This document shows, in pieces, positions 1 to 5,794 of a stretch of DNA of 7,545 nt. Origin of the DNA: Desulfobacteraceae bacterium (GTDB lineage Bacteria > Desulfobacterota > DSM-4660 > Desulfatiglandales > Desulfatiglandaceae); contig JAUUWD010000068.1 of the NCBI GenBank assembly GCA_030589225.1, positions 1 through 7,545 on the forward strand, given 5' to 3'. Numbering within the stretch: position 1 is the first letter of the stretch; each line of letters opens with the position of its first letter. The notes under the pieces are model-generated. The model saw nothing but the letters and a program-made list of their open reading frames with translations. It did no database searches and was not told where the DNA came from. The position numbers and the translations under genes were made by a program.

Positions 1-125
1 TTATTGAGATGTTACTCTATTGTATGCCCCTGTAAGACAGGATTCCCCTGTGAATTCACGAGAAACAGATTTCATTTACCGGGAGGGAGGACTCTGTGGA
101 GGCTACTATCCTCGGGAAAGGAATT

Positions 126-147
126 TTTTGTGATTCAAATCACAAAA
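126..147. promoter_or_regulatory. Putative CRP/FNR-family operator palindrome
   Basis: Two perfect 10-base inverted arms are separated by a 2-base centre. The core reads TGTGA-N6-TCACA (129-144), which equals the classical E. coli CRP consensus and is shared by several CRP/FNR-family regulators of anaerobes. It lies in the 194-nt non-coding stretch beyond the 3' end of the beta-helix gene, so it does not serve that operon. It would act on a gene to the left of the window (minus strand) or on a short rightward transcript. An intrinsic terminator is unlikely: the stem is AT-rich, the loop would be too small without opening pairs, and no T-run follows on either strand. Which regulator binds cannot be told from the site. 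Confidence 0.6.
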
Positions 148-194
148 GGAGTGTTTAAGAAATGCGGTTCTTGGAAATTATTTTTAAGCGAGCC

Positions 195-1616
195 CTAAGG
201 TAGGATCTCGATTGTAGGATAGAGACCTTTGAGCCTGCCTTTGGGGTAGGGCTGAATTGTATTAAAAGAAATGTCTTGATCCTTTTGGGCATGGCCACGG
301 TTTTTCTTGCCGTCAAAATAGGCCCCATTGGACTTTAGAATATGCTCGATTCGGTGTTTAAAGGCTTTTACAAAGTCCAGGCCACTGCCCTGGAAATGCA
401 TAGGCCCAAGGCTGAATTCACCTTGGATCTCAGAAAAGGATTTAAGAGAAAGCGTATGTGTCTCAAGGTCCCGCCTGTTTCTTATGTAGCCCCAAATTAG
501 ATGCCTGGCAGGAATGTTTAGAGGTTCGTCAAGATCGATAATTGTGTGGGGCATAACGATACTTTCTTTTCCTATTGTCAGGGGGCAATCCCGTTTCCCA
601 TAAAGGAAAGCATTAAAACCTACAAACACCTTTTCCCCCAACCGGCCATGGATGATTTTACCGCCATGGGCCGTGACATTGTTCCCTTCCAGACGGGAAT
701 CAATGATGTAACAGTTCTCCTGGGCATTGGCCCCTTTTCCTAACCAGGCATTTTCCAAAAATGCCCTTTGTGCCACAAGCACATTTTCACCGATCCGGGT
801 TTTTCCCTTGACAACGGCATAACGACTAAGGGCTGCCCCGCTGGCAACGGATCCATAAGGCTCAAGATCGACCACCTGGAAGATCCTTTGAAAATCTCCT
901 TTGCGGCTCTCAATAAAATCCATAAAGAGTCCCCGGGGCGATTTACCCGGCTCAAAACGAATGTATTTGTCTAAAACTTCCTCAGAGAATTGATAACTGA
1001 AGTCAAATGCGTTTTCACTTCGGATCCATATCTTTCCGGGCTCTATCATCTGATGAAAGAGTTCCCCTACCTGCAGATATGAAAACGTTCCAATGACACA
1101 GTCATGGAGTGTGGTGAGGTCCACTGTGCTGAATGGCCCGAGAAAACATCCCTCAACCGGGGAACCATGAATATTAGCAAAATGGGTGGAGACCGTGTTA
1201 TGGATAAAGAATTCCTCCGGGTTCTCCGGATCATGGGAAAAATTATGAACCAGGTTCTTTATGAGGTAACTATCTTTAATGTGGATGGCTTCATCTTCAT
1301 GAAGGGAAATATCCCAATCCTGAAATTTAAACATGTCCCCTTTACGCTTCAGTTCGTCCCCACGAACGTCGCTTTTGTAAAGGATGGAGTGATCAACACT
1401 ACATTTGCCTAAAAAATAGCTCCCTGCCAGGCTGGACTGGCTGAAACGAAAATGGAGGGGGTGGTAGGGTGTGAGGCCGTAAAAGGCGTAGAATTTACTG
1501 AATTGTATTAATGGAATGATTTTTCGAACATACGGGTCCACATCAAATGCGAATTCCCGCAGATTTATGTTCACCCGGCTGATAATTCGGTCAATGAGTC
1601 TTTCAAGCTGTTTCAT
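195..1616 (-). CDS. Left-handed beta-helix (hexapeptide-repeat-like) protein of unknown function
   Basis: This 473-residue protein has no signal peptide or membrane segment, so it is probably cytoplasmic. Its most readable part, residues about 255-365, is a run of short hydrophobic/Gly/Asn turns (for example RIGENVLV, AWLGKGANAQ, RLGEKVFVGF, LTIGKESIV) typical of left-handed parallel beta-helix transferases or nucleotidyltransferase C-termini. Similar rungs appear near residues 60-75 and 155-185, so the helix may be interrupted by insertions. The C-terminal 100 residues are charged and not helix-like. No nucleotidyltransferase N-domain motif is visible, so the substrate and even catalytic activity are unknown. 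The ATG is preceded by GGAAGG four bases upstream, which overlaps the stop of the permease gene; the 10-nt gap implies co-transcription and probably coupled translation with the permease. The coding call is firm, the fold call moderate. Confidence 0.85.
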   Translation of the reverse strand: MKQLERLIDRIISRVNINLREFAFDVDPYVRKIIPLIQFSKFYAFYGLTPYHPLHFRFSQSSLAGSYFLGKCSVDHSILYKSDVRGDELKRKGDMFKFQDWDISLHEDEAIHIKDSYLIKNLVHNFSHDPENPEEFFIHNTVSTHFANIHGSPVEGCFLGPFSTVDLTTLHDCVIGTFSYLQVGELFHQMIEPGKIWIRSENAFDFSYQFSEEVLDKYIRFEPGKSPRGLFMDFIESRKGDFQRIFQVVDLEPYGSVASGAALSRYAVVKGKTRIGENVLVAQRAFLENAWLGKGANAQENCYIIDSRLEGNNVTAHGGKIIHGRLGEKVFVGFNAFLYGKRDCPLTIGKESIVMPHTIIDLDEPLNIPARHLIWGYIRNRRDLETHTLSLKSFSEIQGEFSLGPMHFQGSGLDFVKAFKHRIEHILKSNGAYFDGKKNRGHAQKDQDISFNTIQPYPKGRLKGLYPTIEILP

Positions 1617-1626
1617 TCCACCTTCC

Positions 1627-3105
1627 TTAGCCTCCCGTTATCACGGGCATGCCCATCAAGGGCCAGAGGACATAAACAGCAAACCCTGTCACAATCATAA
1701 GAATAATACTTGCCGGTATTCCATAGAGGAAAAATTCGCCGGTGGAAAACTGCCTCGAATCATAGGCGATGGCATTGGGTGCTGCACCCACGAGCAAGAG
1801 AAAAGGCATTCCTGCTGTTACCAGGGAGGCGAAGAGAATAACCTCAGGCGCTACCCCCAGATATGGGGCTATAACCAGGGCCACAGGCAGAGAGATGGCA
1901 ATGGCAGCCACGTTCATAATGAAATTGGTCATCATCATGACGAAGAAGGCAATTCCCATGACAAATACAAACCAGGTGGATTCCTTGAACATAACAAGCC
2001 AGTTTACGGCCATCCAATTGGCTGCCCCGGTTTCCCACAGGCAGAAGCCAATACTCATGGCCCCTGCAAACAGGAGAATGATATTCCAGGGGATTTCCTC
2101 GAGATCATTAAGATCCAGGATGCCGGTGATGAAAAAAAGGATTGTGGAGATCAAGATAATGGCTGTTTTGTCAATAGGTTGAAGCGCCGGGATGAAAGAG
2201 CGCAGAGACATGGCAATAATACACCCGAAGACAATGACTGCGGCTGTTATTTCTTTTCGCGTGATTGGTCCCAGTTCGGCACTGAGTTGTCTGGCTTTTT
2301 CTCTCAGGCCGGGGATAACTTTCTTCTCAGGCTTGAGAAAAATCATGAAGAATCCCCACAGGAGCAAGGTCATGATCCACCCTATGGGGAACATGTAATA
2401 GGTTAGCTGAAAAAATGATATGTTTTGGCCCACAATGTCATTGTAGAAACCAATCGCTACGGCACCACGCGCAGCTCCCAGAAGGGTCACGATGCTGCCG
2501 GCCCCTGCTACATAGGCCATGCCCATGAAGAGTCCTTTTCCGAATTTGGTTTGTTTGTCACCTTCTCCATAGAGCGCGTAAATGGAGAGAAGTAGAGGGT
2601 AAATGGTTGCTGCCACGGCAGTATGGGCCATGATATGAGCGAGGATTGAGGTCACAAAAAAGCAGCCCAGGTATATCATGCTTGTTTTTTCCCCGACGAT
2701 CACCAGCATCTTGTAGGCCAGGCGCTTCGTGAGCCCTGTCTTGGTAAAGACCAGTCCGATTACAATGGATGCAAAAATGAACATGACCGAAGGGTCCATA
2801 AAATCCCTAAAGGCCACCTTGGCCGGACGAATCAGATACAGGGCCTGGAGCACACCGATGGCCAGGCTGGTTACTCCGATGGGGACCACTTCAAAGACCC
2901 ACCAGGTCCCTGCCAACAGGAATACTGCCAGTGCCCCCTTTCCTTCCCTGGTTAACGTAAAATGCTTTCCCATGGGGTCCACAGCATCGGACCATGGGGG
3001 GGCATAGTAGACCAGCGCAAAAAGCAGGATGCCCATAAAAAGAAAAATGATTCGTCTCCACTCGATTGGCCTATTTATTGTTCCGCCTCCCAAATCATCT
3101 ACCAT
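1627..3105 (-). CDS. SLC13/DASS-family anion permease
   Basis: This 492-residue inner-membrane protein has about 11-12 hydrophobic segments, starting with residues 19-35 and ending with 461-482, and matches the usual length of divalent anion:Na+ symporters (sulfate, dicarboxylates). The family's two inverted halves are visible. Half one has a hairpin near LAHIMAHTAVAATIYP (155-170) and the following loop TLLGAARGA (207-215). Half two has MTNFIMNVAAIAISLP (392-407) and VGAAPNAIAY (439-448). The conserved SNT triplets that help bind Na+ and substrate in characterised members appear here as AHT (160-162) and MNV (397-399), and the first TPxGTPPN-like loop lacks PN. Substrate and coupling ion are therefore uncertain. 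The ATG has CTCCT on the plus strand (AGGAG in the mRNA) 8 nt upstream. It lies 81 nt after the CBS gene and 10 nt before the beta-helix gene, consistent with one operon. Confidence 0.9.
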   Translation of the reverse strand: MVDDLGGGTINRPIEWRRIIFLFMGILLFALVYYAPPWSDAVDPMGKHFTLTREGKGALAVFLLAGTWWVFEVVPIGVTSLAIGVLQALYLIRPAKVAFRDFMDPSVMFIFASIVIGLVFTKTGLTKRLAYKMLVIVGEKTSMIYLGCFFVTSILAHIMAHTAVAATIYPLLLSIYALYGEGDKQTKFGKGLFMGMAYVAGAGSIVTLLGAARGAVAIGFYNDIVGQNISFFQLTYYMFPIGWIMTLLLWGFFMIFLKPEKKVIPGLREKARQLSAELGPITRKEITAAVIVFGCIIAMSLRSFIPALQPIDKTAIILISTILFFITGILDLNDLEEIPWNIILLFAGAMSIGFCLWETGAANWMAVNWLVMFKESTWFVFVMGIAFFVMMMTNFIMNVAAIAISLPVALVIAPYLGVAPEVILFASLVTAGMPFLLLVGAAPNAIAYDSRQFSTGEFFLYGIPASIILMIVTGFAVYVLWPLMGMPVITGG

Positions 3106-3186
3106 ATAATCTTCTCCTGTTGCTTTTACCCTAATTGAGCGATGTTCAATCAGGTGGTATTGATAAGCGATCCTGCCACCGTCTCC

Positions 3187-3747
3187 TTACAGTTCGCCGG
3201 CCTTCATGGTCTGAAAGATTTCGGCAAATACATCAGTGAGCTTTATTATTCCCACAATTTTTTTGCCCCTGGTGACAAGCAAAGATTGATGATGACCCAT
3301 GACGAGGCGGTGTATGGCAACGTCGAGAGTGGCATCTTCTTCGACGTATTCGCCTTCAGAGGGTGAATGCATGAATTTTTTCACCTTTACCTGGGCTGCT
3401 TTTCTGCAGGCTTCATCAAAGGGTCTGTCAAGAAGACTGAATTGTTCGCGCAAGGACTGTAAAAATTTTTGACTGAAACCGAAGCGGGAAATTGATTGTT
3501 GATCCCCCATTTCTCCGTATTTCGGCTCCAGGGCCTTCAGCACATCCAACTGGCCTATCTTGCCCACAATATTGTTGTTTTTATCATATACCAATATCGC
3601 CCTATGCAGGTATTTAAACCGAGTTCGGTCAAGTGTTTCTTGAGCCTTCTCAAGGGCTACGACTGCCTCGAACAGGGTAGCCTCTTCCGAGACGGTTGCA
3701 TATTCGTCAAGAGGCACCATCAAGTCTTTTACATTGATCGTTTTCAT
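3187..3747 (-). CDS. Tandem CBS-domain protein
   Basis: This 186-residue soluble protein carries two CBS motifs. The first, about residues 5-75, opens with VKDLMVPLDEYATVSEEATL and ends NNIVGKIGQLDVLKAL. The second, about 121-178, opens with VKKFMHSPSEGEYVEEDATL and ends GKKIVGIIKLTDVFAEI. CBS pairs usually bind adenine nucleotides (AMP, ATP, SAM, NAD) and regulate an attached or partner protein. Here there is no fused enzyme or channel, so it is a stand-alone module. The linker (about 76-120) and a longer insert inside CBS1 (about 33-46) are unusual parts to which no function can be given. A strong AGGAGGG ribosome site sits 5 nt before the ATG. It is the first gene of the probable operon with the SLC13 permease; regulation of that permease is an inference from linkage. 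Confidence 0.9.
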   Translation of the reverse strand: MKTINVKDLMVPLDEYATVSEEATLFEAVVALEKAQETLDRTRFKYLHRAILVYDKNNNIVGKIGQLDVLKALEPKYGEMGDQQSISRFGFSQKFLQSLREQFSLLDRPFDEACRKAAQVKVKKFMHSPSEGEYVEEDATLDVAIHRLVMGHHQSLLVTRGKKIVGIIKLTDVFAEIFQTMKAGEL

Positions 3748-3772
3748 TTTAACCCTCCTAAATTTAGATATT

Positions 3773-3922
3773 GTTAAGTAGTTGAGTGGTTAAGTTGTTG
3801 TTATAATAATCATATCTATGATTTGCTTGAAAATTGGACATTCAGTGTTTGAAAGTTTATAACATATGGAAATAATAGTATAAATTTTCCTATTCAACCA
3901 TTTAACCACTCAACTATTCGAC
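3773..3922. repeat. Inverted pair of degenerate octamer arrays (MITE-like intergenic element)
   Basis: The left end, 3773-3804, reads as four consecutive octamers: GTTAAGTA, GTTGAGTG, GTTAAGTT, GTTGTTAT. The right end, 3891-3922, read on the minus strand gives GTCGAATA, GTTGAGTG, GTTAAATG, GTTGAATA. The arms are therefore inverted copies; 15 bases (3779-3793 against 3902-3916) match perfectly and the rest are degenerate. The 86-nt interior is very AT-rich and also contains a small palindrome, ATCATA-TC-TATGAT (3809-3822). The element fills most of the spacer between the phosphatase and CBS genes. It could be a miniature inverted-repeat element, a large mRNA/DNA cruciform, or clustered protein sites. 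No target-site duplication is evident on simple inspection. Confidence 0.65.
3877..3905 (-). promoter_or_regulatory. Possible promoter of the CBS-permease-helix operon
   Basis: On the minus strand a -10-like TATACT (3882-3877) lies 17 bases after a weak -35-like TTAAAT (3905-3900). The -35 lies inside the right arm of the octamer repeat element, so the repeat may have supplied or may modulate this promoter. The surrounding DNA is so AT-rich that chance matches are expected. Transcription from here would give a leader of about 120 nt before the CBS ATG. Confidence 0.3.
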
Positions 3923-3957
3923 GATGTCTGAATTTATTGTATTCACAAATATTTCAC

Positions 3958-4560
3958 TCACCCGTTTACCAACCGAACCAATGTGGAATCCGGAAAGTAG
4001 TCAATAATGTTAAGGCACCCATAATCCTGGTGTATGTTGAATAACCGTGAGAGATCTAAGCCGAGTGCCTTACAAAGAATCACACGGTTTACGCCACCGT
4101 GAGCAACCATGACAAAATCGTTATCCTTTTGCTCCGCGAGAATGCGCTCAAAACAGTGCAGGATCCTCTCGGAGAAACGTCCAATGGATTCCCCGTCTCC
4201 AGGAATCTCGTATTGCACCAGGTCTGCCTGGCGTTTTTGCAGTTCTTCAGGGAAGCGCTTCCGGATTTGTGACAGGGTCAGGCCTTCCCAGTCGCCGAAA
4301 TACATCTCCCGTAGTTCAGGGAGAAAATAGACAGGCACGTCGTGAGACCGGGCTATCAGACGTGCCCCGGTTGCTGATCTCTTAAGATCGCTCGAGTAAA
4401 TGGCCTTAACCTCCACCAGACGGAGGCGCTCGGCCATTTGCTCCATCTGCAGTATCCCTGTCTCGGTCAAGTCCACATCTGTATGTCCAAAGATTGGAAA
4501 ATTTTCATACCCGTTTATCTGGCCATGCCTGATAAGATAAATCCTGTTCATCCGTTTCAT
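3958..4560 (-). CDS. Histidine phosphatase family protein (phosphoglycerate mutase/CobC-like)
   Basis: This 200-residue cytoplasmic protein of the histidine phosphatase superfamily is about the usual length for CobC/GpmB-type members. The RHG motif is at residues 11-13 (LIRHGQ), giving catalytic His12. Arg61 in SSDLKRSATGA, Glu85 in LREMYFGDWEG and His154 in VMVAHGGVNR complete the expected catalytic pocket, so it should be active. The substrate cannot be read from sequence: alpha-ribazole-5'-phosphate, a sugar phosphate or another phosphoester are all possible, and no cobalamin gene is nearby. The annotated ATG follows a near-consensus promoter by only 8 nt and has no clear ribosome site; a second Met at codon 4 (MNRIYL) is an alternative start. 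It is separated from the CBS gene by 210 nt and is divergent from the gene at 4685. Confidence 0.92.
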   Translation of the reverse strand: MKRMNRIYLIRHGQINGYENFPIFGHTDVDLTETGILQMEQMAERLRLVEVKAIYSSDLKRSATGARLIARSHDVPVYFLPELREMYFGDWEGLTLSQIRKRFPEELQKRQADLVQYEIPGDGESIGRFSERILHCFERILAEQKDNDFVMVAHGGVNRVILCKALGLDLSRLFNIHQDYGCLNIIDYFPDSTLVRLVNG

Positions 4561-4568
4561 GACGGCAG

Positions 4569-4597
4569 ATCATAGATAGTCATGGTTTCAATGTCAA
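4569..4597 (-). promoter_or_regulatory. Sigma70-type promoter of the histidine phosphatase gene
   Basis: On the minus strand a perfect -35 TTGACA (4597-4592) is followed after exactly 17 bases by TATGAT (4574-4569), a 5 of 6 match to the -10 consensus. The predicted start of transcription, about 7 bases on, falls at about 4562-4563, two or three bases before the ATG at 4560. The mRNA would be leaderless or have a tiny leader, in keeping with the lack of a Shine-Dalgarno sequence. Confidence 0.65.
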
Positions 4598-4601
4598 TGA
4601 A

Positions 4602-4626
4602 TTTGGGCTTTATTGAAGTGCCCGAA
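4602..4626. promoter_or_regulatory. Imperfect inverted repeat between divergent promoters (possible operator)
   Basis: TTTGGGC (4602-4608) and GCCCGAA (4620-4626) are inverted arms with one mismatch and an 11-base spacer. The repeat covers the suggested -35 of the rightward promoter and sits directly upstream of the -35 of the leftward promoter, a position suited to a divergent regulator. The arms are short and chance is a real alternative. Confidence 0.25.
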
Positions 4627-4637
4627 TATTGTATAAG
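4609..4637 (+). promoter_or_regulatory. Possible promoter of the small Cys protein-Yip1-helicase operon
   Basis: TATAAG (4632-4637), 5 of 6 to the -10 consensus, lies 17 bases after TTTATT (4609-4614), a weak -35. Transcription would begin near 4644, giving a leader of about 40 nt before the ATG at 4685. The weak -35 leaves this tentative. Confidence 0.3.
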
Positions 4638-4684
4638 CGGATCAATTGGTAATTGTAGTTATCCAGTAAATCAGGAAATATAGT

Positions 4685-4957
4685 ATGCCAGGCTCTCAAA
4701 AGGATTGTTTTGGTGATCTTGATAGGGTTTTCCCTATGGGAAAGGAGGGGCTGAGAGAAGTTCCCCCGAATTGTTTTGCCTGCCCTGATAAAAAGGCCTG
4801 CCTGCAAACGGCCTTGACGACGAAAAAAGGTATCGGCTTAAGGAGTGAGATACTTGATAGAGCCCCTGCTAATGGAATGGTTGGGAGGCTTAGGCGGTGG
4901 TCTGAAAAAAAAGCGCTCACTCAGCTCAAAAAACAGAAGGAAGGGGAGAGAAAATGA
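4685..4957 (+). CDS. Small four-cysteine protein, conserved-hypothetical type
   Basis: This 90-residue soluble, basic protein has a cysteine cluster NCFACPDKKACLQ, that is C30-x2-C33-x5-C39, plus Cys8 near the N-terminus. Four cysteines could bind zinc or an Fe-S cluster. The C-terminal third is charged and probably helical (GRLRRWSEKKALTQ onward). I do not recognise a characterised family; the segments FGDLDRVFPMGKEGLREVP and the cysteine cluster resemble small hypothetical proteins I associate with Desulfobacterota, from memory only. Support for coding comes from an AGGAA 7 nt before the ATG and the ATGA overlap of its stop with the next start, giving translational coupling. Two antisense open frames here are treated as shadows. 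Function is unknown; linkage to a zinc-ribbon membrane protein and a helicase is the only clue. Confidence 0.75.
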   Translation: MPGSQKDCFGDLDRVFPMGKEGLREVPPNCFACPDKKACLQTALTTKKGIGLRSEILDRAPANGMVGRLRRWSEKKALTQLKKQKEGERK

Positions 4958-5787
4958 GCGTAGAATTGATATGCCCTTATTGCCAGTTCTCAAAAAAAGT
5001 TCCTAATGAAAAGATTCCTGTTGGCGCCAAATGGGTGACCTGCCCTCGTTGTGATCAGAGATTCGAATTTTCTGTGGTAGAAAAAGATGTTGACCTGGTC
5101 ACCAGAGAAACTGAGCGAAAGACAGGGTTTGAGAGGCTGGAAGAGGAGCCTGAAGAGGGATATACGCGCAATGGGGCGCCCTGGGAGAACCGTTCAGAAC
5201 TTGGCCTCTGGCAGGGTATTTATAAAACCTTCAAAGCGGTTCTCTTTTCTCCCGAAATCTTCTTCAGGTCCTTAACTTTCAAGGCTGGGATCGTAGAGCC
5301 CCTTGCCTTTGGAACACTGGTGGGTTCTATTGGATCCATGTTTGGTCTTTTCTGGCAGTTGTTGATGTGGTCAGGGTTAGTGCTCACTTACGGTGAATCC
5401 ATCTTTGGACAGCTTACAATAGGGGTGATTCTGCTCATTATTATGGTTATTATCCCTGTTTTATGGGTAGCCTGGATATTCGTTTCGAGCGGTATTACGC
5501 ATCTGTTATTGCTCATTGTCAGAGGCGGCGAAAACGGGTATGAAGCTACTTTGAGGGTTGTGTCCTACTCCCAGGCCACCCAGGTATGGAGTTTAATCCC
5601 CTTTGTTGGCGGTACAATAGGCTGGATCTGGCAGCTTGTTGTTCAGATCATAGGGCTGCGACACATTCACCGAACGTCTTATTTAAGGGTCATTGTGGCG
5701 TTTTTAATCCCGGTGGCCATTATTTTTCTCCTGGGGATTGTGGTCGTGATTGGCCTGGTCCTGTTTTTCCGTTCAAGGGTTGGTTAG
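4954..5787 (+). CDS. Zinc-ribbon (MJ0042-type) Yip1-family membrane protein
   Basis: This 277-residue protein has three parts. Residues 1-40 form a zinc ribbon with Cys7 and Cys10 (CPYC) and Cys30 and Cys33 (CPRC), matching the MJ0042/zinc-finger pattern found at the N-terminus of many deltaproteobacterial proteins. Residues 41-85 are an acidic, probably flexible linker. Residues 86-272 form a Yip1-like membrane domain, with the amphipathic entry LWQGIYKTFKAVLFSPEIFF followed by about five hydrophobic segments (roughly 113-138, 150-178, 180-190, 208-233, 244-272). With no signal peptide, the ribbon should face the cytoplasm. The biochemical role of bacterial Yip1-domain proteins is not established. 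A strong purine-rich site (GGAAGGGGAG) precedes the ATG, which overlaps the upstream stop by ATGA. The helicase starts 7 nt downstream. Confidence 0.9.
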   Translation: MSVELICPYCQFSKKVPNEKIPVGAKWVTCPRCDQRFEFSVVEKDVDLVTRETERKTGFERLEEEPEEGYTRNGAPWENRSELGLWQGIYKTFKAVLFSPEIFFRSLTFKAGIVEPLAFGTLVGSIGSMFGLFWQLLMWSGLVLTYGESIFGQLTIGVILLIIMVIIPVLWVAWIFVSSGITHLLLLIVRGGENGYEATLRVVSYSQATQVWSLIPFVGGTIGWIWQLVVQIIGLRHIHRTSYLRVIVAFLIPVAIIFLLGIVVVIGLVLFFRSRVG

Positions 5788-5794
5788 ATCTGTT

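Noticed and set aside
29..59. Small hairpin CCTGT-AAG-ACAGG (29-41) and the 10-base palindrome GTGAATTCAC (50-59)
   Set aside because: Too short to call; the second has TGTGA and TCAC half-sites but a 2-base rather than 6-base spacing, so it does not match the CRP pattern.
126..147. Palindrome as an intrinsic terminator of the minus-strand operon
   Set aside because: The stem is AT-rich with only a 2-base centre and is not followed by a T-run on the minus strand; the operator reading fits better.
4..198. 64-codon plus-strand open frame at the left edge
   Set aside because: No ribosome site before its ATG, no recognisable domain, and it runs through the CRP/FNR palindrome; more likely non-coding spacer.
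1516..2406. Long (296-codon) plus-strand open frame antisense to the permease and beta-helix starts
   Set aside because: It lies opposite two well-supported genes, its product is an odd His/Gly/Asp-rich hydrophilic string as expected from antisense of a hydrophobic membrane protein, and it has no domain.
3134..3180. Two weak stem-loops between the CBS and permease genes (ATTGA/TCAAT and GGTGG/CCACC)
   Set aside because: Five-base stems with 7- and 18-base loops and no T-run; not enough to call a terminator or processing site.
3773..3922. Octamer arrays as a CRISPR array
   Set aside because: The units are 8 nt, contiguous without spacers and in opposite orientation at the two ends; no cas gene is near.
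4610..4920. Two minus-strand open frames opposite the small Cys protein gene
   Set aside because: They lack recognisable motifs and good ribosome sites, while the plus-strand frame has a ribosome site, an ATGA link to the next gene and a cysteine motif.
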